Below, one piece after another: positions 22,560 through 33,649 of a stretch of 64,000 bases of DNA (its first letter is position 1; the number at the start of each line of letters is the position of its first letter). Below the pieces are notes generated by a model, which saw only the letters and a list, made by a program, of their open reading frames with translations, was not told the origin of the DNA and searched no databases. Made by a program: the position numbers and the translations under genes. Source of the stretch: Isoetes taiwanensis (Eukaryota > Streptophyta > Lycopodiopsida > Isoetales > Isoetaceae); the NCBI GenBank assembly GCA_021234155.1, contig JAJEKV010000040.1, positions 3,327,799-3,391,798 on the forward strand, read 5' to 3'.

Positions 22560-22946
22560 CTAATTGGCGGCTAGAAACCTCCAAACTACCACTTCGATGT
22601 CACCAATGAATTGATCCGGCTGCAGGTCAAAGAATGTTGCCCAGTGATAGATTGGTTCTGCACCAAATTCCATGGGAGCACTCATAGTAAATAAATTTCT
22701 TTCAAATCTGCCTCCAAGAAATGGTTGTGAGTTGTGAGCAGCAACCCTCAAGGATCCTGGCCTATCAAAACAAAGGATACACAGATAGAGGTAATTGAAA
22801 CCAATCCTACAGAAACCTATCCTAGAGTTAGAAACCCGTGCTAATCTGATAAAATTGCCAACTAGATTGATGGAATCCTGGACTTCTTCCGGAGTCTGAA
22901 CAATCCCCAGACCCTGGAGAACAGCTTCGAGCAAAGCCTCATCCAT
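22560..22946 (-). other. Unidentified 128-codon frame upstream of the LINE
   Basis: An open frame from 22946 starts MDEALLEAVLQGLGIV and ends VVWRFLAAN. It contains an odd Cys/Tyr-rich middle (YLYLCILCFD) and an acidic-aromatic end. I recognise no family. It could be the 5' part of the LINE, a gag-like remnant or a host fragment. The stretch from 22947 to 23299 beyond it holds nothing I can name. Confidence 0.3.
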
Positions 22947-23299
22947 TGGGTCTGGGATCTTGTCCCGAGGTCGGGTCGGTTCTTGGGCGCCTAACGTTCA
23001 TCCGTAGGCGAATTCTCAGAAGGCAGTAATTAATACTACAGGTATATTGCATCTTCTATTTGTTTGTGTGTATTGTATTTATTAAACACCCCCTTTTCTA
23101 GGTTCTTCAAGTCTTTCTACATAGTATATATTTTCAGATTCCTCAGGTCTTTCTGCACAGTATAGATTTCCAGGGAAACCAATTAGGAAACCTATAAGCC
23201 AATGCCATCATTTCACCAGGTAATTCAAATGCTATTGAGTGATGAATTTAAAATTAGGAATGACAATACATTGATTAACTTTGGTGACTAATTTATGCA

Positions 23300-24077
23300 G
23301 AAGTGTTGGAACGTGGTGATTCTTCTACAACCTTTGTTCAGGCAACTATTGAAAAGGTAGAGGAGAGTGGTCCTATTAAAGGAGAGGAAGAGGTGGTGGA
23401 GGTACAAGATATCCAAAAGGATGATATGGTGTTGGAGGAAACCAGGGTTGAGGAAACAAAGGTTGAGGAGACCAAGGTTGAGGAAACCAAGGTTAAGGCA
23501 ACTAAGAATGATGACATAGAGGAAACCAAGGTTGAGGAAACTAAGGTTGGTTAAACTAGAGAAGCAGACAAGAAAAAGGAAGGAGTTAGTGCAAAATACA
23601 ACTGCAACCAAGAGGTGAATATATATTATTTACTTGAAGCGGTTAAAGTGTAATATATAAATAACCTTATGATAACTTCTGCAGGACTAGAAGCTAAACA
23701 TCATCTGAGAGTGCTCGATCTTATGCATCTGCAGAGAGTAAGTAATGTGTTACTGTAGTTGCAATTCATTTGTTTCTCGCTAATACAAGTTTGGTTTACA
23801 GAGATCTAGAGAGCTTGTTGAAAATAGTTCCATGCTATCCTTTCCTGCAAAAACCTCTAACCAAGGTGACTAAATACTATATGGAAGGTCTTTGCAGAGA
23901 CAAGCATATGTTCAATAAGCATATAGATATATTTGGAAGGTAATTTGATCATCTTCTTTTTTGCATTATGGTTATAATTGAATATCTAACCTCACTTGTT
24001 TTGTGAATAGGTATCTGGTTAGCATTATGCCTGACAAATGGCGTGATGCGTACCAATGGATCAGTCTAGTATGTGTG
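23300..24077 (+). pseudogene. Decayed multi-exon gene with VEETK repeats
   Basis: After an acceptor-like TTTATGCAG an open frame (23303-23554) encodes an acidic stretch and about seven VEETK-type repeats made by a 15-bp minisatellite (about 23446-23548), ending in an in-frame TAA. Further on, two exons fit each other in phase. 23804-23939 has acceptor CAGAG and donor GGAAG|GTAATT; 24011-24077 has acceptor AATAG and donor GTGTG|GTGAGT. They encode protein-like sequence including KVTKYYMEGLCRDKHMF and YLVSIMPDKWRDAYQWISLV. An exon between them near 23690-23740 contains a stop. I do not recognise the family, and the TIR element at 24096 interrupts what follows. Confidence 0.4.
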
Positions 24078-24095
24078 GTGAGTTGGTATAGGACC

Positions 24096-25119
24096 AGGGT
24101 ATTTTTTAACCTCCCTACATATTTGAAGAGGCATAAAATAATGGCCACTACTTACCTTGAATAATTTGTTGAGCATAGTTTGGCCTGGCCCTTTTTTGAA
24201 TCATTATACCAAGGGGGTGTAACTGACATGGCAAAACCATGGAGCTAATTTTTTCTCCAAAAAATTTGAATTGGCCACATCCATACATCTGACATGCACG
24301 CCAATATTTGTCAAGGTGTCCCCCTTGATCAATGAGGTCGTGATAGCTTGCCTATCCCATGCCAAACTTAACAAATCCAAATTGGTTTATTTGTGCACAA
24401 TTACATTGTGCATTTTGGCATATATAAATACAAGGATGGTTGGAACTGGAAGTGATAGTATGCGTAAATCACATCAACTCTATTTTCTCCGTACACTGAT
24501 GTCGGTAGTCTTAATTTGTAAAGGCTATCAAGTTAGCAATATATGCAGAGGCCTTCAGGTTACCCATTCACCCATATACCATACAAGTTAACGTTGCAAT
24601 TTATAATATGGTCACTAAGGTCGGAATGAAAGAACGATGAAGAAGGGACGATGAAGAGTAGATTCAGGCGGTATTGAAGAGCAAGGGATGCAATTGCAAA
24701 ATCAAATTATTAAAACATGAACCAAATGAAAAAAATACTATATTATTGAAAAATTCTTTATGAAATTTTTGGGCTCTACTCAAACAAAAATTAGCCCCCT
24801 ACAAGTGGCAAAATTATGTCCCTACACTTGGCCAATATAGGGCCTGGCCACGACCCTAGAAATTTGAAATTATTCCACTTGGCCAATATAGGGCCTGGCC
24901 ACCCAAACAGATTTTAGTGTGGATAATATTCTGAGGTCATGCCCTATGGTTGTGAATAATTGGCAAATATTAAATTGGCCACTTAAGGAATGAATTTAAT
25001 AAGCTGGTGTTTTGAACTGGCCACCACCCTTTGCTCGTGGTGAGAATGCATCCTACGCTGGTGTGGCCGACTATTTTTTGTGTGGCCAACTGGCCTGCTG
25101 GGGCACTAAAAAACACCCT
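24096..25119. mobile_element. Non-autonomous TIR element with 10-bp target duplication
   Basis: The element is 1024 bp and flanked by identical GTATAGGACC at 24086-24095 and 25120-25129. Its ends are imperfect inverted repeats: AGGGTATTTTTTA on the left and AGGGTGTTTTTTA read inward from the right, 15 of 20 bases matching over the first 20. A target duplication of 9-11 bp is typical of Mutator-like elements, although the ends are short for that group. A 27-base phrase around TTGGCCAATATAGGGCC is repeated inside at 24825 and 24876. A 106-codon frame (24271-24591) has no transposase motif, so the element would need proteins supplied elsewhere. Confidence 0.65.
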
Positions 25120-26870
25120 GTATAGGACCTAGACTTCCGAAGGTGGGATTATATCCTGCCTACAAAGTGCGCATGTAGGGAAAAAGCTTTGCCAGGCCTA
25201 GTAATGCCAAAATAATTGTTCATTTGGTCATGGTACCTTGCCAATGTCTCTTATCTTTGGGAGTTGGTTACTATGGGTATACGATGATTATTCCCAACGT
25301 GGTAGAACTTAAAAGCCTATACGCTTTCACTTTGGCTGCCATAGGGCAGCGGGATAAGCTAGCTAGTCTGTACAAGAAGATTAGTTTAATATGGACTTTA
25401 AACAAAGTAATAAAAAATCAATGGGACCATGGCATGTAGCATTATGATGGTGAGGCTAAAAAGCAATGCCCCTAGAGTTGCCCATGGGACCTAGACTTCC
25501 TAAGGTGGGATTATATCTTGCCTAATATCTTGCCTACAAAGTATGCATGTAGGGCAAAAGTTTTGTTCAACGGATATGTGGTGAGTTAGTATAGGCCTAG
25601 CAATGCCAAAATAATTGTTCATTTGATCATTGGTTCAAACCTTGCTAATGTCTCTTATCTTTGAGAGCTGGTTACTAGGGGTATACGATGATGATCCCCG
25701 ACGTAGTAGAACTTAAAAGCCTATACGTGTCCTCCACTTTGGCTGCTGCAGGACAGTGGGATAAGCTAGCTAGTCTGTACAAGATTAGTTTAGTATGGAC
25801 CTTAAACAAAATATAGGGTTTAGTATGGACCTTAAACAAAGTACGGATATTACTTTGTGTAAGGTTTAAGATAGCTAGTCTGTACAAGAATTCGTCTAGC
25901 ATGGACCTTAAACAAAGTAATGAAAAATCAATGGTACTATGGCATGTGGCACTAGGATGGTAAGGCTAAAAGGCCATGCCCCTAGAGTTGCCCCTAGGAC
26001 CTAGACTTCCTATGGTGGGATTAAATCCTGCCAAGTGTGCATGTAAGGCAAAAGTTTTGCCCAGAGGATGTGTGGTGAGTTGGTATAGGTCTAGTAATGC
26101 CAAAATAAATGTACATTTTGGTCATGGATTCAAATCTTACCAATGTCATTTATTTTTGGAAGTTGGCTACTAGGGGTATACGATGATATCCCCAACGTGG
26201 TGGAACTTAAAAGCCTTCCTCCACTTTGGCTGTCGCAAGGCGGTGGGATAAATAGCTAGTCTGTACAAGATTAGTCTAGGATGGACCTTAAACAAAGTAA
26301 TAAAAAATCAATGGTACTATGGCAGGTGGCACTAGGATGGTGAGGCTAAAAAGCCATGCCCCTAGAGTTGCACATAGGACCTAGATTTCCTAAGGCAGGT
26401 TTAAATCCTGCCTACAAAGTGAGCATGTAAGGCAAAAGTTTTGTCCAATGGATGTCTGATGAGTTGGTATAGGTCTAGTAATGCCAAAATAAATGTACAT
26501 TTGGTCATGGGTTCAAACCTTGCCAATGTCATTTATATTTGGAAGTTGGTTGCTAGGGGTATAAGATGATGATCCCCGACGTGGTAGAACTTAAAATCCT
26601 ATACGTGTCCTCCACTTTGGCAGCCGCAAGGCGATGGGATAAACTAGTCAGTCTGTACAAGATTAGTCTAGTGTGGACCTTAAACAAAGTAATAAACAAG
26701 GTCCTGCACACGAAGGGTTGCCCTCCGGTCCCCCAAATCCTATACGTGTCCTCCACGATGGGATAAACTAGTCAGTCTAGTCTGTACAAGATTAGTCTAG
26801 TGTGGACCTTAAACAAAGTAATAAACAAGGTCCTGCACACGGAGGGTTGCCCTCCGCTCCCCCGAAGGTG
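25120..26870. repeat. Tandem array of about 370-bp units with tRNA-like A and B boxes
   Basis: Units begin with GGACCTAGAYTTCC at 25125, 25487, 25997 and 26377 and run into each other. Within a unit, TGTGGTGAGTTGGTATAGG fits a tRNA A box (best at about 26068 and 25576; 26457 is similar). About 45 bases later GGTTCAAACC fits a B box (25632 and 26509), with the canonical seven-base GTTCAAA T-loop. The 25487 unit carries an extra internal duplication of about 110 bp. The last unit has a 130-bp duplication ending in CACRAGGGTTGCCCTCCG. Unit 1 has lost its A box. Open frames here are by-products. Confidence 0.7.
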
Positions 26871-29800
26871 TGCCTGCATATTTATTGTTTTGTTGTCTCG
26901 TAAAAAAAAATGTGAGGTTCAAACCTTTTGCCTCGGAGATTGTCTGTGGGTTTAATTTTAAATATCTAGTTTGTACTAATACAACTATGTTCTGACCTTA
27001 ACAGAGTTGCATGACTTCTGTCAGGCTAAGAATGGATTTCTTGTTTGCCCTTCCACATAATAAACAGATTATCTCGATCATCGTGCAGTTAAGTGTAGTT
27101 AACTAGACATGTGACACACATGTAGCTTTAATGGCCCACACCATGTTAAGGTAGTTCCCCCTAGAGAGGTATATTATGTATCTTACAAATATATCTAGGC
27201 ACTATTGATGGTATTATATTGTTAGTATAATATGCCAATTGCCTAATGATTGACATGCACTAGCATACTACGTATCATCGTGCAACACCACCTATCGGTT
27301 CTCAACATGCATGCGATTTACGTGGCATGCATGTGTTGGGTCATGCAAATCCTATCATTGTACATGTCATCTAGGTGACATGTACTATGATGTGGCAATA
27401 TAATATATGTTTCATGGCATATACTTTACTGGAACATTAAAGTCTCCATGTTCTGCACACATCATAACGTGTACCCCTTCGCAAAACAGGTTGGGTATTT
27501 AGCGCACACAAAAACTTGAACATAATGATAGTTAATATGTAATGTAATCAATTGCATTTCTCTATTCTATTCTTAACGTAACAATCTATTATAATCCTTG
27601 AGGGATTAGGATATGCACTTTCATCAATGCTATCCTAAAACTACATAGCCATCAAAGTCAACAGACATTAAAAAGGCTAGACATATTAAAGAAAATCTCC
27701 TGAAACATTGATATGATGTAATGGCAGAACATGAAAATTCCAGCCCATTGTTATGTTTAATGGTCTTTATCTCATATGCATCAAAAGTATCTTCCCTTCT
27801 CCATCTCCTAGCTGAATGTCACGGCCAATAAAAACATCATTGAAAGTATAAGACGTATATTTTTAAGCATTTACCTTCTAGTTCCTGCAAGTTAATATGC
27901 ATGCATATAGTTCTCGATCCATCCTTTGCTCTCATATGTAGAATGGATTGGAATTATGCACAACATATTAGGTGCGATGAAAACTATAAGTTTTGTTGCT
28001 AAAATGTGAAGCAACATCCTCAAAATCAGTATTCTCATGCTTTCTTTATAACGTTCTCTATAATCCATTTCTGCTTGAGATCCATCTGTGGGTTTCCTAG
28101 AAAATGTTGAAATATTTGAAGTTATATGCCATATCTGTACCCCAGGATAAAAGCATCCCAGTTAAACTACCAATTAAACAACTGTGCTACTTCCATCTTT
28201 ATGTGGTGTTTAACCGGACACGTCTTGTTCATGTGGTGGTTAATTGGAATGCCTAATTCTAGGGTAGATATATGACAGTCCTTAAAGTGTTTGATAATGT
28301 GGGCTCTAAAAGAGCATCAGAAACTGCCTCAAAAACTTGGCTCTATTAAGGCATACAACATATTTGCTATCTATTATCTGCATTCATATTTTGTAATGCC
28401 AAACTTAAATCAGTATATATGACTACATTGAGGAAATAAAGCATGGGGTCCTCACAGAGGTTGAGACTTTTTTTTGCTATTCTATGGTGCTAAATGTCTG
28501 CTCACTGTCATGTGATAGTGTGAAACCACCCTCATAGCAAGATCATATTTCCTAAGCCTGATCCTCCAGCAGCAGTATCATGCTGGTGCAAGAATGGTGT
28601 TTCCCACGCCTGTCAACGAAGCTAAACATCGTCAAGCTTGACGATATTAAAGTAATAGACTTGAACTCACGGTCAAAATCTCCGATTCAATATCTTTCAA
28701 ATGGTGAAAAACTGCAACATAAAAAGCATTGCAACAAATATGCATTTATTCTTGTATATGTGAGCGTTCAAGCCGTAAATCTACCAAATAAGAAAGTGAA
28801 TGTTACTTTTAAAACAAACACTAGCTGCGTTGCTGGGCAGACAATGAATTATTCCTACATAACCTCTTGCAAAACTGAGCTAACATGTCCGGTTCTTGAA
28901 CTGTTCCATTAGGACTGAACTATGATTTGAAGCCTCTTGAGATTTACAATGGTGTTATCATTTAACAGATGATTTTGGAGTCAAAACGAAATATTATTCC
29001 CTTTCAAAACTGTAAGAGTTGTACCTCAACATGCTAAGGAAGTATGACTAACGTAGGGCTATAAAGCTCCGGCAGCTACAATCACAAACTGACCATGTTG
29101 TGCTCTCTACCACATGTTTGTGCATCAAGACTATTTTGAAAGAACCTTCCATAATATTTGGTGTGAGATTATCTATGCCTATATGGCCCGAATCACACTT
29201 CTGCCCAAACCCAAAGATAATACTAATTTATCACGTGGATAAAAGAAGCATCCAAGGTATCACATCATGCTATCTAAAGTATGACGTGGCTTTTGGCATG
29301 CATTAAAGTCTTGAACGAGCAATATTGCATGTCTAAACATTTGACATCCGTTATTTTTTTGCCACGTGGACGCAAGACGATCACGCCCATTAAATTCAAA
29401 TCTTGGCCATTTAAATTCAATTTATTTTTATTTTTTTCGTTTGGACGGGCTCCATTGTGATAGGGTTGTGTTGGATAGTGCCCAATGGGTGTCTTTCCAA
29501 TTTTTTATTGTTTATCCCGTATTTACATGCTTGTATTTGCATGGACTAAAAGAAGCACCTGACTGTTTGCTGTTATTGACTGAGGCCATATCAAAACCCA
29601 ACCATCTCCCTCCAGCATTGGGGGTACCCATTCAAAAAATATAATAAAAAGGGATATCCATGATGAGATATTTCAATAAGGCCCATGTTTCATTCTAGAT
29701 ACCCTGTGCAGAAGCATTTCTTTAGTTGTGGGTTTCTTTTGTTCACCCTTGGACAAAACTTGTGAATTGGGCAAAAGTTTTGCTCATCATAAACCTAGTT

Positions 29801-30302
29801 GCTACATTTGCTTGGCCCCAAAGATGCCATGGATGTACCTGAGATGATTACGAGATGGCATGAACATACAAGGAAGGCACACTTATAATGTAGAAGAACT
29901 TGAATAGAAGTATTAATACTTTAAGATTCTATGTATAAAACAAAGTTTGTCCTGAAACCATTGTATGAGTCCCTAAAAATGATGAAGAAAGGCTCTACAA
30001 GGTCTGACAAGCCAAAATCAGCTGCCTCAGGTCCAATCCAAACTCCTTGCTGCCTATATTATGCCTGGAGCTCTCTGCCAGGGCTACAATTTGAATTTAG
30101 AGGAATAGAGCAGCCCAGAATTGCATGCAAACACAGGGGAGAGACAATAAAACCAAAGAAGGAAATAACGATGGGGCAAATACCATGGTCGAAAAAAGGC
30201 AACGTAATCCCCAACGATTTTCTATTCACACTAGATGGCACTAGATGGCATAGGCTATCTCAGTAACATTCAACAATCGGGCGACCCAAAAATGTTTGTC
30301 TG
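26871..30302. other. Long intergenic region, no gene seen
   Basis: AT-rich, without a supported coding frame. The 110-codon frame at 28580-28912 and the 92-codon frame at 29366-29644 show no domain. It holds a cluster of perfect hairpins at 27305-27384 and a possible Helitron-type CTAG end on the minus strand near 28823-28845 (CCCAGCAACGCAG then CTAG). The last few hundred bases should contain the PPR gene promoter, but I see no decisive TATA box. Confidence 0.5.
27305..27384. repeat. Two adjacent perfect hairpins
   Basis: ACATGCATGC and GCATGCATGT pair across a 10-base loop at 27305-27334. TACATGTCA and TGACATGTA pair across TCTAGG at 27361-27384, with further outward pairing (ATCATTG / CTATGAT). 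TATTATATTG near 27213 is matched by an inverted CAATATAATA near 27396, so the whole may be a small foldback element of about 190 bp. Confidence 0.5.
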
Positions 30303-32429
30303 ATGTCGTGCATTTTCCGTGTCGGAGGCCGAGTCTTACAGGCTTCAGCCTTGGGAGATGGCCTCCCTCTCAGCCAGAGGAAGACGTACCGTCGCCAATT
30401 TCGGCAACTTCTCAGCATTTTACAACGGAGACTACAGAGCTGCCAATTGAAAGAGGTACTGGACCAACAATATGGTGGCGGAATAGTCTCACCTGCAGTT
30501 GTGGGTCAATTACTACAGCACATAAAAAGTCCATCAGTTGCTCTTTTCTTCTTTGACTGGGCTTTATCACAACCAGGTTTTGTCCCTGTCACATTCACTT
30601 ATAATAGTCTTCTTCGCTTACTTGTCAAATCCCATTGTTATAATGTTGTGTTTAAGTATTTTGACATAATGTCTGTTAAAGGATGTAAGCCTGATATCTA
30701 TACATACAATGCGTTAATCAGTTGTCTTTGCAAAACTGGCCGAATTGAGGAGGCTTGTAATTTGTTGGAAGTGATGAAGGCAGATGGATGTGACCCTATT
30801 GTCATCACATACAACATTCTGGTGGATGGACTTTGTAAAAGTAAAAACATGGGCGAGGCACGTGCACTTGTCGAATATATGGTTGAAGATAACTGCCACC
30901 CTGATTCGTTTACTTACAATCACCTTATTGATGGGCTTTGTAAGACAGATAATATTGATGAAGCCTGGAATGTATTCCAGAATATGATCAGAAATGGTTG
31001 TTGTCCCGATGTTGTTTCTTATAGCATATTGCTTGATGCACTTTGTAAGGTCAATAAGGTGGATCAAGCTTATGCCATTCTCCAACAAATGGCTCAAAAT
31101 GGTTGTGATCCAGATGTTGTTGCATACAATGCTGTGATCAATGGTTTCTGCAAAGCAAATGATCTAAATAAAGCTTATGAAATATTGCAGATGATGATTG
31201 GAAGAGGATGCCTGCCTGATACCATTACATATAATACTTTGATAGATGGGCTTTGCAAGGTTGGAAGATTAGGAGAAGCACAAGCCCTCTTGCAGCAGAT
31301 GGTCCAACAAAAAGGATGCCTTCCTGATGTTGTCACTTATGGCTCGTTAATTGATGGTCTTTGTAAAGCATATAAAATGGATGAGGCATTTGCCCTCTTC
31401 AAGGAAATGGTTCAGAATGGGAGTGAGCCTCAGATCATTACTTACAATACTCTGGTTGATGGCTTTTGTAAGAACAATGATGTGCAACAGGCATTTTCAT
31501 TAACGTTAGAGATGATTGAAAAAGGTTTTATACCTGATATTTTTACATATACCACACTCATAGATGGGCTATGCAGGGAACAAAAGGTTGACGAGGCATT
31601 TATCATACTACAAAATATGTCGGCAAGTGGATGCATTCCTAATATCGTGACTTATAATGCTCTCATTGATGGCCTTTGTAAGATGGGTGAAGTTCAGCGT
31701 GCATGTTCCATACTGGAAGAAATGTTTACCAAGGGCTGTGTCCCTAACATCATCACATATAACAGTTTGATTCACGGCTATTGTAAGGTAGGAAATACAC
31801 TTGATGCTCGTGCCCTCCTACAAGACATGGTTGCAAACGGCTGCCAACCAGATGTGCTTAGTTATAATATCTTAATCAGTGGACTTTGTAAGGCAAATGA
31901 GATACAGAGTGCATGTGATATTTTGGAGGAGATGATAGTATGCTGTACTCCTGATGCAGTCACCTACAACACACTATTAGATGGCCTTTTCAAAGGTAAG
32001 AGGGTCAAAGAGGCCCACATTTTACTTGAAAAAATGATTGCGCAGTGTTATTTCTCAGATGTTGTTGCCTACACTGTTCTACTAGATGCACTTTGTAAAG
32101 CAGATAAAATTGATGATGCCCAGGTACTTTTGCAACGCATGATAAGAAATGGAGTTGAACCAGATATCATTAGTTATAATACACTCATTAATGGTCTCTG
32201 CAAAGCAAAAAGGACTGATGATGCTTCTGCAATGTTAAAGATGATGAGTGACAGAGGTTGTTTGCCTAATGTAACTACATACAACACAATGATAGATGGG
32301 CTTCACAGAGCACAAAAACCATCTGAAGCCCATGCTCTTTTTCAAGAGATGGTCAAAAGGGGATGTGCTCCTGATGCTGTAACCTACAGGAGCTTAATCG
32401 CGAGTAATGATATATGCCGAAAGTTTTAA
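30303..32429 (+). CDS. P-class pentatricopeptide repeat (PPR) protein, 708 aa
   Basis: An intronless gene with an uninterrupted frame. After an N-terminal stretch rich in Arg and poor in acidic residues (probable mitochondrial or plastid transit peptide, about residues 1-45) come about 17 consecutive PPR motifs from residue 98 on, plus a partial one at the end. Almost all have the form TYNxLIDGLCK...EA...M...G..PD, the P-class pattern seen in Rf-like PPR clades. There is no E, DYW or SMR domain, so the likely role is binding organellar RNA for stability, processing or translation, not editing. Residue 5 is mostly Asn and the last residue mostly Asp, a combination linked with uridine. The start is the first in-frame ATG; no better one lies upstream. 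Codon use is normal and the frame intact, so it is probably a working gene. The exact organelle and target are unknown. Confidence 0.95.
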   Translation: MSCIFRVGGRVLQASALGDGLPLSQRKTYRRQFRQLLSILQRRLQSCQLKEVLDQQYGGGIVSPAVVGQLLQHIKSPSVALFFFDWALSQPGFVPVTFTYNSLLRLLVKSHCYNVVFKYFDIMSVKGCKPDIYTYNALISCLCKTGRIEEACNLLEVMKADGCDPIVITYNILVDGLCKSKNMGEARALVEYMVEDNCHPDSFTYNHLIDGLCKTDNIDEAWNVFQNMIRNGCCPDVVSYSILLDALCKVNKVDQAYAILQQMAQNGCDPDVVAYNAVINGFCKANDLNKAYEILQMMIGRGCLPDTITYNTLIDGLCKVGRLGEAQALLQQMVQQKGCLPDVVTYGSLIDGLCKAYKMDEAFALFKEMVQNGSEPQIITYNTLVDGFCKNNDVQQAFSLTLEMIEKGFIPDIFTYTTLIDGLCREQKVDEAFIILQNMSASGCIPNIVTYNALIDGLCKMGEVQRACSILEEMFTKGCVPNIITYNSLIHGYCKVGNTLDARALLQDMVANGCQPDVLSYNILISGLCKANEIQSACDILEEMIVCCTPDAVTYNTLLDGLFKGKRVKEAHILLEKMIAQCYFSDVVAYTVLLDALCKADKIDDAQVLLQRMIRNGVEPDIISYNTLINGLCKAKRTDDASAMLKMMSDRGCLPNVTTYNTMIDGLHRAQKPSEAHALFQEMVKRGCAPDAVTYRSLIASNDICRKF

Positions 32430-33649
32430 TAGATATCCCTCCACATTTGCTGCATGGTGGTGGTGGCTTTCAAAGAGTTTTTAGCGAAATTCAAAAAACT
32501 CTGGGAAATTGCCTTTGAGTTCTGACTATGGAAAACGCGACCCTTTTGGAATCTAGAGAAGCCTCTTGAACATCATCTTATCCAAATACTACTTGCTTGG
32601 CTAAGAGGTTCCTGAGTTTGCTGTCACTGTTTCTTCGTTGCTAAACAAAGTCAAGGCAACTTCTCATTAAAGAATCTTCAATTGGCTGCCGTCTTTCGCT
32701 CATCCTCAGCCTACATATGGTCATGAATTTTCCAGGTAAGGATTAAATTTGGTACGAAAATATAGGATGAAACTATTATATTCAGTTGTTTCTTCTACCC
32801 AATAAGATTAGATTCCTGTTCCCACTCCTCAATGAAACAACTCCCTTAACAAGAAATTTATGCATGTTTATTCATACAAAAATTTCCAGGCCATGTTGTT
32901 AAGTTGCTAAATCTCTATTGCCTTGTTCTTACCACCATAATCACTAACTGTTTTGGCTGTCTTGCTTATGCAGCAGTCTGGCAGAGATATTACATAAGTT
33001 ATCCATTCAATCAGATGGGAAATTCTGAACAGAGAATATAGTGCATTGAATGAGATATGAATGAGCTGCAAACACAAAACATTAGGCTCTTTCTCTGCGG
33101 TTGTTCGCCAGTATTCCTTCATAAAAGAGATAAGAGACATGCTTCTGCAGACTTCTTGCTTTCAGCTCTATTTCATCCTTGCCTTTTTCTTTAACTTTCT
33201 AGGCTCTTTGCGTTGAGACAAATGGCCCTTCTTACCACCCCTTTCTTTGGTTTATTCTCAGCCGATCATTATCTTGAGTTCACCCCTTCCTTTCGTTCTT
33301 TTTGGCTTCCTTAATCTCCCTCTTCTAATCTGTTTACTGTTGAAAGTAACAAGTTCTGAACTTCATTGAATTGTGAACACATTGCAATATCTGGATAACA
33401 AGTTAAAAACATTGGTTCCTCACCTGATGCCGAGCAGTGGTGATGGTGAGCAGTGTGGAGCTATGGCAGGGGCAACATGCATTGATATACATGGATACAA
33501 TGAATGCTGCAGAAGCTTTCTGGACTTGCTGGAGCATCATTGACTCTAAGAAGGAGCTATATTAAGGTCAATTTTTTATGATTTCAGCTTTTGGGCAGTC
33601 CGTATGAGCGTGAAGACATGTACTCTGAGTTATCTCTGTTATACCGATC
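32430..33649. other. Intergenic, PPR 3' flank
   Basis: No gene. A T/C-rich tract lies around 33170-33320. LINE homology starts at about 33650, where GAGGTGCAGCTCAAAG matches the other copy from 38342. Confidence 0.5.

Noticed and set aside
25620-25660. True tRNA gene in the 25-27 kb array
   Set aside because: A and B boxes are present, but there is no convincing acceptor stem or anticodon arm, and the units are tandem repeats.
28580-28912. 110-codon gene
   Set aside because: No domain, no splice or promoter support, and surrounding sequence is gene-free.
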